A stretch of DNA of 64,000 nt. Origin: Pseudanabaenaceae cyanobacterium SKYG29 (GTDB lineage Bacteria > Cyanobacteriota > Cyanobacteriia > Pseudanabaenales > Pseudanabaenaceae). A model generated the notes under the pieces. That model worked only from the letters and a program-made list of their open reading frames with translations, was not told where the DNA came from and searched no databases. The stretch lies in contig JANWWT010000003.1 in NCBI GenBank assembly GCA_025055675.1, positions 186,001 through 250,000 of the forward strand, read 5' to 3'. Every line of letters starts with the position of its first letter. The stretch's first letter is position 1. Shown piece by piece: positions 1 to 8,577 of this stretch. The translations under genes were made by a program, and so were the position numbers.

Positions 1-1
1 A

Positions 2-340
2 TTTGCTATCTGGTTTGCGGTTGTCTTTTACTCTATCCTATTCATTTTTGCTAATGACACACGAGAGACTAAGATTATCTTCAACCGTCTGTCATATACA
101 GCTTCATTGCAATCAAAGGAAATTTTCTATACACTTAGCCTGGAATTTGATTTACGACGAATTAACAACCTAGTACTAATTGAGAAACCGATCGGGGTTG
201 TTATTGAGTTCGCAGATGGTGACGAGATATTAGAGTATGAGCTATATTTTAGGACTACTGCCGATCGGGACAAGCTCCTAAACTTTCTGGCAAGTGTTAT
301 AGAAAGAACTGTGGATGACAGGGAATATAACCAAGGGTAG
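2..340 (+). CDS. C-terminal part of an unknown membrane protein (cut by window edge)
   Basis: The reading frame is open from base 2 to the TAG at 338-340, so this is the last ~112 codons of a gene that starts outside the window. The first ~20 residues are a hydrophobic segment (FAIWFAVVFYSILFIF) ending in charged residues, and the rest is a soluble tail with alternating beta-like stretches. I do not recognise the family. A TTG at 107 could be read as a start, but the open frame upstream with a membrane segment makes a truncated longer gene more likely. It ends 43 bases before the DsbD-like gene on the same strand. Confidence 0.5.
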   Translation, partial: FAIWFAVVFYSILFIFANDTRETKIIFNRLSYTASLQSKEIFYTLSLEFDLRRINNLVLIEKPIGVVIEFADGDEILEYELYFRTTADRDKLLNFLASVIERTVDDREYNQG

Positions 341-383
341 AACGTCTAACTGTTAGTATAGTAAAAGGACTACAGTAAAGATT

Positions 384-2453
384 ATGGTCAGGTTATTCTG
401 TATATGCCTGCTATTACTATCTTTGTTTGGCGCACCCGTGCATGCTAACCCGATCGAGACGGAACTATCCAAAGTTTCCCTTGTTAGTGAAGTAGATGCA
501 ATCAAGGGAGGGGAAAACTTCTGGGTAGCTTTGCGTTGGCAAATGCGTCCTGGGTGGCATATATACTGGCAAAATCCAGGGGATTCCGGTATGAGACCGA
601 ATCTAACTTGGCAATTACCCTCTGGTTTTACTGCTAGTGATATTATCTTTCCCACACCTCAAAGGTTTGTCATTCCGCCCCTACCCCTAGCGAACTTTGG
701 CTATGAAAGGGATGTCTACTTACCTGTACAGTTGGAAGCACCCGTTGCGATAGAGAGTAATACAGTGACTTTGCAAGTGCAGGCAGAGTGGTTGATTTGT
801 GAACAGGAATGTATACCGGAATCAGGTGTATTGTCCCTTACTTTACCTGTGGCAGATGCCAAGATTGATCCAGAAAAGCAGGCTCTGTTTAACCAGATTC
901 GTCAATCTTTACCGCGAAAGACAAACAAGACGGCAAAATTTACCGCAACCGATCGGGAAATCTTCCTTGATTTAAGCAGCATACCAGAACTTTCCTTAAA
1001 ACCTGAGAGTGAAGTTACTTTCTTTCCCCTACAGGACGGGGTAATTGTCAATGCTGCTGCCCAAAAATTGGATTTTAGTCAGAACCGACCGATTCTGCGC
1101 CTTGAACGGGGTTATCAAACTGATCTACCAACCATAGAGGGAGTAATCGCATTAGACAAAAAGCAGGGCTGGCATATCAAAGCCGACTTATCAACGGCGG
1201 TAATTGCCGATCGTTCCCCTGCTTCTCAGCTTCAAACTACTAACCTTGGGCAAGCGATCGGACTAGCATTTTTGGGAGGAATTATTCTTAACTTGATGCC
1301 CTGTGTATTGCCAGTGTTGTCTTTGCGAGCGTTATCGATCGTTTCCCTTGCGCAACAGCATCCTGTCACTGCCCGGCTGCAAGGATTAGCGTTCACTGGG
1401 GGAGTGTTGACCTGTTTTGGCATGATCGGGTTTGCCTTGGTTTTGTTACGATCGTTGGGACAATCGGTGGGCTGGGGTTTTCAGTTACAATCCCCTCTGG
1501 TGGTTTTGTGTTTAGCCTATCTACTGTTTGGGGTAGGGTTAAATCTCTCAGGGGTTTTTGTAATCGGCGGTGGTTGGATGGGCGTGGGGCAAAGTCTGGC
1601 AAGCAAAGCAGGGTTAGTAGGCGAATTTTTCACGGGGGTATTGGCAGTGTTGATGTCTACGCCCTGTAGCGCTCCCTTTATGGCAACGGCGGTGAGTGCC
1701 GCTTTGGTGTTGCCAGGCTGGCAATCTATGGCAATCTTACTGACCTTGGGACTAGGCTTTGCTTTCCCCTATTTGCTCCTTTGTTTTGCTCCTTTCTTGC
1801 ACAAATTCTTACCAAAACCAGGGGCATGGCTGGAGGTACTACCCCAAATCTTGGCATTCCCCATCTACGGGACAGCAGCGTGGCTGTTATGGGTGTTTAC
1901 GGTGCAGGTGGGGACAGAGGGACTGGCGAGTGCCCTGGTGGGTTTAATTCTGCTAGCTTTCGCCGCTTGGCTCTACGGTAAAGCCCAACTAGCTCGTTCT
2001 CTAGGGCGCAAGGTCGCTACGATCGGTGCTCTCATCGCTCTGACTGCCTGTGTATCTCTCCTGCCCTTTAGCAGTAGCCCTGGTAGTAAAACGATCGAGT
2101 GGGAGGCATATTCACGGGAAAAACTAGTCACTTTGCGGGAGCAGGGCAGACCGGTATTTGTCAACTTTAGTGCCGCCTGGTGCGTCAGTTGTCTGGTCAA
2201 TGAAAGGACTACCCTCTCTCAACCTGCTGTGCTTAAGGAATTTCAACGACGCAATGTCATCCTCCTCAAGGCAGACTGGACGAAGCGGAATGCAGAGATC
2301 ACTAGAGCATTGCAAGAATATGGCAGCAGTGGTGTCCCCCTGTACTTGCTCTATGGGGCTAATATGGATAGGGGAGAACCATTAATCCTACCCAAAAACC
2401 TGACACCAGAGATAGTGCAGGGAGCGTTAGAACAAGCTGTACCTCTATCTTAA
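384..2453 (+). CDS. DsbD/ScsB-type membrane thiol:disulfide reductase with C-terminal thioredoxin domain
   Basis: This protein of 689 residues probably carries electrons from cytoplasmic thioredoxin across the membrane to periplasmic thiol proteins. A signal peptide (1-21) precedes a periplasmic DsbD-N-like beta domain (about 30-260). A polytopic membrane domain (about 285-575) carries the two conserved redox cysteines in MPCVLP and STPCSAP. The C-terminal thioredoxin domain has AAWCVSC near residue 600. This three-part order is that of DsbD/ScsB. The next gene, 10 bases downstream, is a thioredoxin-fold exported protein and a likely partner or substrate. Which periplasmic pathway is served (cytochrome maturation, repair of oxidised proteins) cannot be read from the sequence. 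Confidence 0.88.
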   Translation: MVRLFCICLLLLSLFGAPVHANPIETELSKVSLVSEVDAIKGGENFWVALRWQMRPGWHIYWQNPGDSGMRPNLTWQLPSGFTASDIIFPTPQRFVIPPLPLANFGYERDVYLPVQLEAPVAIESNTVTLQVQAEWLICEQECIPESGVLSLTLPVADAKIDPEKQALFNQIRQSLPRKTNKTAKFTATDREIFLDLSSIPELSLKPESEVTFFPLQDGVIVNAAAQKLDFSQNRPILRLERGYQTDLPTIEGVIALDKKQGWHIKADLSTAVIADRSPASQLQTTNLGQAIGLAFLGGIILNLMPCVLPVLSLRALSIVSLAQQHPVTARLQGLAFTGGVLTCFGMIGFALVLLRSLGQSVGWGFQLQSPLVVLCLAYLLFGVGLNLSGVFVIGGGWMGVGQSLASKAGLVGEFFTGVLAVLMSTPCSAPFMATAVSAALVLPGWQSMAILLTLGLGFAFPYLLLCFAPFLHKFLPKPGAWLEVLPQILAFPIYGTAAWLLWVFTVQVGTEGLASALVGLILLAFAAWLYGKAQLARSLGRKVATIGALIALTACVSLLPFSSSPGSKTIEWEAYSREKLVTLREQGRPVFVNFSAAWCVSCLVNERTTLSQPAVLKEFQRRNVILLKADWTKRNAEITRALQEYGSSGVPLYLLYGANMDRGEPLILPKNLTPEIVQGALEQAVPLS

Positions 2454-2463
2454 GGAGTAAATT

Positions 2464-3123
2464 ATGCATACAAATGTCAAGAATAGTTTGATCTCGCTAG
2501 CAGTAGTGCCTGCTTCCTTAGCGGCTATAGCTGGTTTTAGTCTGTTTTTTAAGACCGACAATGTTGTAGCTGCAACAGATGTTAAAGTAGGTGCGCCTGC
2601 CCCCGCTTTTACTGTGACAGACAGCAATGGTAAAAAGCACAGCCTGAGTGACTTCAAAGGCAAAACAGTTGTTCTGGAATGGACTAACCACGAATGTCCC
2701 TTTGTCAAGAAGCACTACGAAACGGATAACATGCAAAAGTTACAGCGAGCAGCAACCGCCCAAGGAGTGGTCTGGCTTTCAGTAATTTCTTCTGCCCCTG
2801 GGCAACAGGGATTTGTGGATGCTGCTAAAGCCAATGAATTGACCAAATCTCGCAACGCCAGTCCCACAGCGGTCATCCTTGATCCCGATGGTACTTTCGG
2901 TAGACTCTACGGCGCTCGCACCACACCTCACATGTTCATTATTGCTCCCGATGGCAAATTAGCTTACATGGGCGCGATCGATGACAAACCCTCGGCCAAC
3001 AAAAATGACGTAGCAGGGGCAAGAAACTATATCAGTGAAGCCCTGGAAGCAATTAAGGCAGGCAGACCTGTTGCTGTGGCTACAACCCAACCCTATGGTT
3101 GCAGTGTTAAGTACGGCAAGTAG
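2464..3123 (+). CDS. exported thioredoxin-fold (redoxin/AhpC-TSA) protein
   Basis: A protein of 219 residues with an N-terminal signal or anchor (about 1-37) followed by a redoxin domain starting near VGAPAPAFTVTDSNGK. The active-site region is HECPFVKKHY near residue 78, with one cysteine where classical thioredoxins have CxxC. A later TPHMF loop supplies the conserved cis-Pro region. A second cysteine lies near the C-terminus (YGCSVKY). It follows the DsbD-like gene by 10 bases with an AAGGAG ribosome site, so the two are probably one transcript and the DsbD-like protein may keep this one reduced. Peroxidase, reductase or chaperone roles are all possible. Confidence 0.82.
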   Translation: MHTNVKNSLISLAVVPASLAAIAGFSLFFKTDNVVAATDVKVGAPAPAFTVTDSNGKKHSLSDFKGKTVVLEWTNHECPFVKKHYETDNMQKLQRAATAQGVVWLSVISSAPGQQGFVDAAKANELTKSRNASPTAVILDPDGTFGRLYGARTTPHMFIIAPDGKLAYMGAIDDKPSANKNDVAGARNYISEALEAIKAGRPVAVATTQPYGCSVKYGK

Positions 3124-3132
3124 AGCTTAATT

Positions 3133-3160
3133 GGGGAGTCAGGAGAGTATCTTACTCCCC
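3133..3160 (+). terminator. possible terminator hairpin after the redoxin gene
   Basis: A perfect 7-bp stem GGGGAGT/ACTCCCC with a 14-nt loop lies 10 bases after the stop codon of the redoxin gene. It is not followed by a clear T run, so Rho-independent termination is only a suggestion. Confidence 0.4.
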
Positions 3161-3552
3161 GTAACACTAACTTTCTCCTACTCAGCACTTGCCCTAATTA
3201 ATCGGAATAGGATTGGGTAATCTTACCAATGAAGAGAGATTACAACGACTGAATTCACAACACATCAAAGAGTGCTAGCCGATGAACTAGACCTCTGAGT
3301 TGTGACAGCTCTCCAAGCAATTCTTTTTTTCCAGCGAGTGTAGAGCGCGGCAAAGCTCTTTCTAACTCATACGATTACTGTGGTTCAAACGAGAGAAATT
3401 TTGCTGACTGTGCTCGCTTAGCGATGATTAACCCCACAAGCCTTTATGGTTTTACGCTCTGCAACAAGCGGTTCAACAGGAGTTGGAGTTGCGATCGAAT
3501 CCCAAACCTGACAATGCTGCTTACATCTCTTACCGCCAGTCACTATTTGTGA
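3161..3552. other. intergenic stretch, no gene seen; one doubtful repeat copy
   Basis: No convincing reading frame on either strand. Bases 3308-3345 resemble a heavily decayed copy of the 36-nt repeat found at 4498 (shared pieces TTTTT-CCAGCGAGTG-AGAG, same orientation), but the match is weak. The rest looks like eroded sequence. Confidence 0.35.
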
Positions 3553-3556
3553 TGAG

Positions 3557-3573
3557 AAAAGGGCAGGCTGCCC
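3557..3573 (-). terminator. intrinsic terminator for the duplicated-domain secreted protein
   Basis: Read on the minus strand, GGGCAGCCTGCCC is followed directly by TTTTCTC, a short GC stem with a T tract. It lies about 45 bases after the stop codon of the gene at 3619-4203. Confidence 0.55.
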
Positions 3574-3618
3574 ACAACCCGCCCCTATTGGTCATTTAGC
3601 GCATCGCAAGTTCTGGCT

Positions 3619-4203
3619 CTACTTCTTCGTCCACACCGTGCCGTTCGACCAGCGGATACAACTGGGACTAACTAGTGTGCCGACAAAAGTAGCGTCATCG
3701 GGAAAAGTCACTCTAGCCTGGCTAGAGGTAATCAGCGTACCCCTTGCGGTCGGACGCCGATAGGCTGACATATCGACAGTTAAATTGCGTCCCTCCTGCA
3801 TCACGATGGGCCCAGGTACTAACTCATACCTCCACTTGCCAGCGAAGTTGAGAGATTGCCATACTGTACCGTTATTCCAGCGGATATTACCCATGCCGTC
3901 CAACGTGCCGATAAAGGTCTTATCATCAGGAAAAGTCACCTGAATTTGATTGGGGCTGACAAACTTCCCTGTAGCCGTAGGTCGACCATAGACAGACATA
4001 TCCACCTTAAATTCCCTACCGTACTCAGTGATAATTGGTCCTGGCTGACCCTCAAAATGCCATTGACCATTTAACAGAGAACAGTAATCACGACTAGCGT
4101 ACGCAGATGGCGCAAACACTAGACTTGATGTTAGAGTGGTTGTTGCTGTAACTAAAGTGAGATGCGTCAAGCGTTTTCTAAGATTGACTGGATTCTGTCT
4201 CAT
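3619..4203 (-). CDS. small secreted protein with two copies of a ~70-residue beta-rich domain
   Basis: The start at 4203 is chosen because GGGAG lies just upstream and the protein then opens with a clear signal peptide (basic RKRLTHL, hydrophobic run, cleavage near AYAS). The mature part is a tandem duplication: each copy runs W-x-(F/Y)-E, PGPI, EGR-VDMS-Y-RPTA, VTFPDD-TF-GTL, IRW-NGTVW. An upstream in-frame extension to 4335 lacks these signals. I do not recognise a named family; the repeated strand pattern suggests a small beta-barrel or lipocalin-like fold acting in the periplasm or outside the cell. It stands alone, with its own terminator. Confidence 0.7.
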   Translation of the reverse strand: MRQNPVNLRKRLTHLTLVTATTTLTSSLVFAPSAYASRDYCSLLNGQWHFEGQPGPIITEYGREFKVDMSVYGRPTATGKFVSPNQIQVTFPDDKTFIGTLDGMGNIRWNNGTVWQSLNFAGKWRYELVPGPIVMQEGRNLTVDMSAYRRPTARGTLITSSQARVTFPDDATFVGTLVSPSCIRWSNGTVWTKK

Positions 4204-4497
4204 AGTGTTTCTCCCATATAGTTGTTGGTGAATAGTAGCTGTTTGTAAATCACTAAAAACCCAGCTAGCACAGCAGTAGAGAGCACCGTCTGAGCTTTCT
4301 TGGATAGACAAACAGGTTAATTTCACTTTATTCAAGATGTTCCATTTGTGACAGTGACCCCCATCAATAAAGGTGTATGATTGTCATCAAAAAGACTAAC
4401 GTCACAAAGTCACACAAAAAACTTTATTCGGACACATCAAATGCAAAACTGTTCTCCTGCTGTTTCTCAGGAATAGGCGTATAAACTATTGACCCTC

Positions 4498-4533
4498 GTT
4501 TCCCATCGATCGTTTTCCCCTGCGAGTGGGGAG
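4498..4533 (+). repeat. CRISPR-like 36-nt repeat, reference copy
   Basis: The 36-nt unit begins GTTTCCCATCGATCG, continues with TTTT, then CCCCTGCGAGTGGGG and AG. Its 3' half can form a hairpin (TCCCC/GGGGA). I use it as the consensus because other copies differ from it at separate positions. It lies 38 bases downstream of the glycosyltransferase stop. Nothing else is seen between 4204 and 4571. Confidence 0.75.
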
Positions 4534-4571
4534 AACACAACAAAAACACTTACGTAGACGGGATCAAAGTA

Positions 4572-5456
4572 CTAGATTAAAGCAGGTGATGGTAGAATGT
4601 TCTCACTCCGAAAACTGTGATTAAGATGATTGATCATCCACTGTCGTTTGCAATCTAACCAAGGATCATTTGGATTCAAGTCATATTTCTCCCTCAACCT
4701 TTCGAGCGTTTTCTCTACAGCTTCCCTACTCCAAATGTACCGAAAGAAGGGAAGGTCACAGTATTCAAAGGGGGGAGGTGCTAAATACGACACAATTGAC
4801 TCTGGCTCCAAGTAAATTGAGTAGCCTGCCATAGTTGTGTCTAATGAGATACTAACATAATCGGTGCAGCAGAGGATCTGCTCATCAATAACCTGCTTCA
4901 GTAAATCTGTACGAATCAAAAAAGTGTGAGGTTCCGCTAATGTACACGCCCCTCTCTGGAGGGATGACCTAACCTCTGCTAGACGATTATGATAATAGAA
5001 TTGATGGGCATGCATAAAAACACCGTCTTCTTTCCTTTCAAGTACTGCGATGCCTCCAGCAGAATGGATAATTCCCTGCTCAATTTCCCCTTCCAAAATC
5101 ACAGGGGGCACGATTCCTGCACCGTTCTCTTGGGCACAGATTAACATTCTATCTAGCCAACCAGGCGTGACAATCACATCATTATCAACAAAACAAGTGT
5201 AAGGAGTTGTCAAGAATGGAACAACTAATCTACGACCTTGTGAGTAATAAAGAAATGAGTTAAAGTGTAACACCTGAAAATTACACACCTTAGATAATAT
5301 CTGTAGTCTCTGCTTTAAAGGCGAGGGGTAGTTACCATCTACACAGATAAGGGTAAAAGGTCGAGGTGTGCATCTGTATATACTTTCTATACACCTCTCT
5401 ATGGTGCTAAATCTCTCTCTAGGTAATACAACAATCGTAACCAAAGAACTAAGCAT
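4572..5456 (-). CDS. family 2 (GT-A) glycosyltransferase
   Basis: A protein of 294 residues with a GT-A Rossmann-like N-terminus (SSLVTIVVLPRERFSTIERC, then TLICVDGNY) and a DxD-type metal/nucleotide-sugar site in CFVDNDVIV near residue 90, followed by PGWLD. No membrane segment is visible. It would transfer a sugar from a nucleotide donor to an acceptor that cannot be predicted; the RYIWSREAVEKTLERLREKY region near the C-terminus may help define it. It sits alone between two copies of the CRISPR-like repeat (4498 and 5620) with no other glycan genes nearby, which suggests an acquired or moved gene. Confidence 0.8.
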   Translation of the reverse strand: MLSSLVTIVVLPRERFSTIERCIESIYRCTPRPFTLICVDGNYPSPLKQRLQILSKVCNFQVLHFNSFLYYSQGRRLVVPFLTTPYTCFVDNDVIVTPGWLDRMLICAQENGAGIVPPVILEGEIEQGIIHSAGGIAVLERKEDGVFMHAHQFYYHNRLAEVRSSLQRGACTLAEPHTFLIRTDLLKQVIDEQILCCTDYVSISLDTTMAGYSIYLEPESIVSYLAPPPFEYCDLPFFRYIWSREAVEKTLERLREKYDLNPNDPWLDCKRQWMINHLNHSFRSENILPSPALI

Positions 5457-5619
5457 AAGTTAGCTGAACTCTTCGAGTCCCTAACATATTAGCATAGAGG
5501 GCTTAGAGAACAAGTTCCACCAAAACACTTGGGCAAGATACTGGAACAGGAGGAACCAAACTTTTGGGCTAGTATCACCAAGCAGCCTCCAGAAGCTAGG
5601 AGACAAGAATTCTATGCCA

Positions 5620-5728
5620 GGGGGATATCGATCGTTTTCCCCTGCGAGTGGGGAGGGTTAGCTGCCGTAGGCGTGCTGGCCGGGGAAGCCGTGTTTCCAA
5701 TCGATCGTTTTCGCCTGCGAGTGGAGAG
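5620..5728 (+). CRISPR. two CRISPR-like repeats separated by a 37-nt spacer (relic mini-array)
   Basis: Copy 5620-5655 matches the reference copy at positions 8-36 without change, but its first seven bases are lost. Copy 5693-5728 is full length with three changes (positions 7, 21, 33). The 37 bases between them (5656-5692) are not repeated in the window. A repeat length of 36 and spacer of 37 is the normal geometry of cyanobacterial CRISPR arrays. The third copy (5817) is 88 bases further on, too far for one spacer, so the array is broken. Changes in the hairpin are not compensated, which fits decay. Confidence 0.55.
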
Positions 5729-5816
5729 TTCTAGCTGTTCTAGTTAGGCATTGTCGTTAGAGCCGTCCGTTGAGGCGGCTTCTTCGTCTTTGATGTGCAA
5801 CTGCTCTCGCGCTATG

Positions 5817-5852
5817 GTTTCCCATCGATCTTTTTCCCCTGGGAGTGGAGAG
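5817..5852 (+). repeat. CRISPR-like 36-nt repeat
   Basis: Full-length copy beginning GTTTCCCATCGATC with three differences from the reference (positions 15, 26, 33), same orientation. The surrounding 5457-6516 region (about 1 kb) has no intact gene: it contains this copy, the mini-array at 5620 and a coding remnant at 6071-6370. Confidence 0.65.
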
Positions 5853-6070
5853 ACCGAAGAAACCAGCCCCACCATCGCCCAATCTGCATTGGCTCTGTGT
5901 AGCTAAGTCACTTACGGTTATTTATGGTCTGTCGGGTCGAAGGGCGCAGCCTTACTGTCAGCTTTCCCTATTATGTAACGCCACCACCTCATGAAGAACA
6001 AGGTGGGAAGCGTGTATTAGCAACAAAACGGCTTAATCGCTCAGCCTTCTCCCACATCCTGGCAAACTGC

Positions 6071-6370
6071 TCAGCAGAGTTCATCTTCTCCACTTCGGAT
6101 CTCCATCGCTTTTAGAAAGTCAGCATACATACCATGGTGAGCCACCCCATGACGGACATAATCCCACGTTTTACGACCCATGGAGGGTGGTCGTAGAGGA
6201 GGTTGGAATTTTGGGGTCGGGGCGACGATAGATAGACCCTTTGCAAACGCCGACCGAAACGCTCAACTAAACATCTGACAGCTATTTCTGCTGCTGGGGT
6301 GTTGGAAGTAATTGGATTAACCGGGACTAGGAAGAGGACTTGCTCCCCTTCATCAACTTCGCCTGTCTAA
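6071..6370 (-). pseudogene. coding remnant of an unidentified gene, frameshifted
   Basis: On the minus strand, an open stretch from about 6370 reads GEVDEGEQVLFLVPVNP and onward to a point near 6175. There a different frame takes over with GRKTWDYVRHGVAHHGMYAD and continues to the TGA at 6071-6073. Both stretches look protein-like and join without a gap, so one indel near 6175 is likely. The WD--R-GVAH-GMYADF pattern resembles metal-dependent phosphatase or hydrolase sequences, but I cannot assign a family. It is a fragment between two repeat copies. Confidence 0.4.
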
Positions 6371-6516
6371 CTTTTCCGTTGGTATAGCTAAATCAATCTA
6401 GCTTGTTAGAGAGAAGATGAGAAAGCCGAGCGACCTATGGGATGACAGGTATAGATGACTCAACTATGACTAGCAGTCAAATCCCTAGTTAACCCTGGAA
6501 GATGAGGCCAGCAAAT

Positions 6517-6783
6517 CTAGTGGCCAATCATCCAGGGACGACCGCAGGTGGACGAGCGAAAGCGGGGTTTTTCTGGCTCTCGTTCTTGCCGAACCAGTCG
6601 TGGTTCTTTCTGTTCTTGCCGGTCCAGCCGCAATGGACCGTTGAGCGCGATGGCAGGTGGCGTGTAAATTCGCCGAGCTGACGCGCCGCAAGTCGGGCAG
6701 TACACTGGCAGGCTCATCTCTGACAGCGAACGCCAGACCTCAAACTCGCCGCACTGACGGCAACGAAAGTCATACACTGGCAT
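6517..6783 (-). CDS. fmdB: FmdB-type zinc-ribbon protein
   Basis: A protein of 88 residues that opens with MPVYDFRCRQCGEFEV and has a second CPTCG, giving the two CxxC knuckles of the FmdB/CxxC-CxxC-SSSS family. The tail is basic and disordered. FmdB is known as the small gene accompanying formamidase FmdA in Methylophilus, where a regulatory role was proposed. Here it follows fmdA by 11 bases on the same strand, so the two should be co-transcribed. Confidence 0.8.
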   Translation of the reverse strand: MPVYDFRCRQCGEFEVWRSLSEMSLPVYCPTCGASARRIYTPPAIALNGPLRLDRQEQKEPRLVRQEREPEKPRFRSSTCGRPWMIGH

Positions 6784-6794
6784 GGGTCCAACTC

Positions 6795-7982
6795 CTAAAC
6801 CGGCAAGATGTTGCGGTCAAAGATGGCAGTGGGAATAGCCAAGGTGCAACAGGCATTGGGAATGTCCACGATGCCGCTAATGCGACCTTCAATCGGCGCA
6901 CAACTGAGCAGCAGATAGGCTTGCTCCCCTGTGTAGCCAAACTTTTTGAGGTATTCAATGGCATTCAAACAAGCGCGCCGGTAAGCCACATGGGCATCGA
7001 GGTAGTACTGTTCCCCCGTGAATTCATCCACCGAAATTCCCTCAAACACCAGGTACTCCGAGTAGCGGGGTTCCACTGGCCCTGGCTTGAAGATGGGATT
7101 GGTGAGTCCGTACTTTTCCACACCCCCTTTAATCAGATCCACATGCAGGTCAATGTAGCCCGCCATTTCAATCGCGCCGCAGAAGGAAATTTCACCGTCA
7201 CCCTGGGAGAAATGAATATCGCCCATAGATAACTTGGCCCCTTCTACATAAACGGGGAAATAAATTCGCGACCCTTTCGAGAGATTCTTGATGTCGCAGT
7301 TGCCCCCATGTTCGCGGGGTGGTACAGTGCGGGCGGCTTCCATAGCAACCCTTTCCCACTCGGATTTGGGCAGCGTTCCCAAGATAGCGTTTTGGGAATT
7401 CGGTAAAGCTGCCAGAGGGGGAATTTTTGGCTTCCACGGCGGTCCCCCCTTTTCCACCAAGGCTTTTTCCCGAGCGTTCCACTTCGCCAACAGTTCGTGG
7501 GATGGCGCACAGCCAATCAACCCCGGATGGGGAATCCCCGCAAACCGCACTCCTGGAATATGCCGCGATGATGTGTAAATGCCTTCAATGTCCCAAATGG
7601 CTTTGGCTGCGTTGGGGAAATGATCGGTTAAAAATCCTCCCCCGTTATTGCGATCAAAAATGCCGGTAAAGCCCCATTCATCGCCTGGCAACGGCCCAAT
7701 ATCTAACAGATCCACCACCAAAATATCGCCGGGTTGGGCGCCATTCACCCAAATAGGACCGCTGAGCACGTGTACCACCGTCAGGTCTACATCCTGCACA
7801 TCACTGGGATCATCGTTATTGCCTATCTGCCCATCCGTCCAGTCTTTGCATTCAATGCGGAAGGTGTCACCTGGATTGACCGAAACCACTGACGGAATGT
7901 CAGGGTGCCAACGATTGTGACCAGGGACGTCCTGCTCTGTCATGGGCTTGGTTAAGTCCACCTTGAAGAGCGTTTGCGGCAT
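6795..7982 (-). CDS. fmdA: formamidase/acetamidase (FmdA family)
   Basis: This protein hydrolyses short-chain amides such as formamide or acetamide to ammonia and the acid, giving the cell nitrogen. It is about 395 residues long, the normal size. Recognisable blocks are HNRWHPDIP near the start, PGDTFRIECKDWTDGQIGNND, GDILVVDLLDIGPL, REHGGNCDIKNLSKGS and FSQGDGEISFCGAIEM, all typical of FmdA_AmdA. The start at 7982 is chosen because GGAGG lies 8 bases upstream; an upstream in-frame ATG at 8015 lacks this. It lies between repeats at 5817 and 8483 together with a purA fragment, suggesting the block moved as a unit. Confidence 0.9.
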   Translation of the reverse strand: MPQTLFKVDLTKPMTEQDVPGHNRWHPDIPSVVSVNPGDTFRIECKDWTDGQIGNNDDPSDVQDVDLTVVHVLSGPIWVNGAQPGDILVVDLLDIGPLPGDEWGFTGIFDRNNGGGFLTDHFPNAAKAIWDIEGIYTSSRHIPGVRFAGIPHPGLIGCAPSHELLAKWNAREKALVEKGGPPWKPKIPPLAALPNSQNAILGTLPKSEWERVAMEAARTVPPREHGGNCDIKNLSKGSRIYFPVYVEGAKLSMGDIHFSQGDGEISFCGAIEMAGYIDLHVDLIKGGVEKYGLTNPIFKPGPVEPRYSEYLVFEGISVDEFTGEQYYLDAHVAYRRACLNAIEYLKKFGYTGEQAYLLLSCAPIEGRISGIVDIPNACCTLAIPTAIFDRNILPV

Positions 7983-8083
7983 GGGGCAAGTTCCTCCTGT
8001 TGAATAAGTGTTCATAGGTTAATCGAGGACAGGGCAAATCACTGTAGCAACCGATACTGGACTGATACTCAGCGTCTCTCGCT

Positions 8084-8482
8084 TTACACCGGCAACAAGG
8101 CCCGCTTGAGACCGTGAATCGGGTCTTCTACGATGATGGTCTGTTCCCGGGCGGCTCCCAAGGAAACAATGGCAATGGGGACTTCCATCTAGCTGGCTAA
8201 AAATTGCAGGTAGTCTAATTCGTCCAGGGAATGGCAATGACTCGTCCGGGTTTGCCAACCGGGGAGCGTCGCGTAGATAGTCCGACAACGGGTAAATTGC
8301 CGACTGCTGTTGGGGAAATTGCACGTGCGTTGACCGTCTAGTTCATAGTCCACGCAGACTTTAATTTCCGGCAATTCGTCCAGTACATCCAGTTTGGTAA
8401 TCGCCATGCAATCCATGCCGTTGATCCGCACCGCGTAGCAACCAATCACAGCATCAAACCAGCCGCAACGTCGCCGCCCTGT
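8084..8482 (-). pseudogene. purA: 3' fragment of purA (adenylosuccinate synthetase), broken
   Basis: Reading leftward from 8482, the frame gives [34 protein letters not shown] and ARCRTIY-like blocks, which are the C-terminal third of PurA. An in-frame TAG at 8189-8191 replaces the residue before [12 protein letters not shown]. The frame then continues with [19 protein letters not shown] to a TAA at 8084. So the fragment has one nonsense mutation and has lost the first two thirds of the gene. The PurA similarity starts at the base next to the CRISPR-like repeat (8483). An active purA should exist elsewhere in the genome, or this DNA is foreign. Confidence 0.8.
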
Positions 8483-8518
8483 GTTTCCCATCGATCGTTT
8501 TCCCCTGCAAGTGGGAAG
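8483..8518 (+). repeat. CRISPR-like 36-nt repeat at the purA fragment boundary
   Basis: Full-length copy starting GTTTCCCATCGATCG with two changes (positions 27 and 34), same orientation as the others. Its left end coincides with the truncation point of the purA fragment. Its right side leads, after 59 bases, to the end of the restriction endonuclease gene. Confidence 0.7.
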
Positions 8519-8577
8519 TCTCAAGGAATATCGTCGGTATAGATTAAATATACCCACTGGTTTTTCTCGAACTAGAT

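Noticed and set aside
5529-5747. Open frame of 72 codons over the relic CRISPR repeats
   Set aside because: It is composed largely of repeat and spacer sequence read through, so it is not likely a gene.
5729-5816. Another spacer or hidden repeat between the copies at 5693 and 5817
   Set aside because: The 88 bases are too long for one spacer and too short for two spacers plus a repeat, and contain no recognisable repeat remnant.
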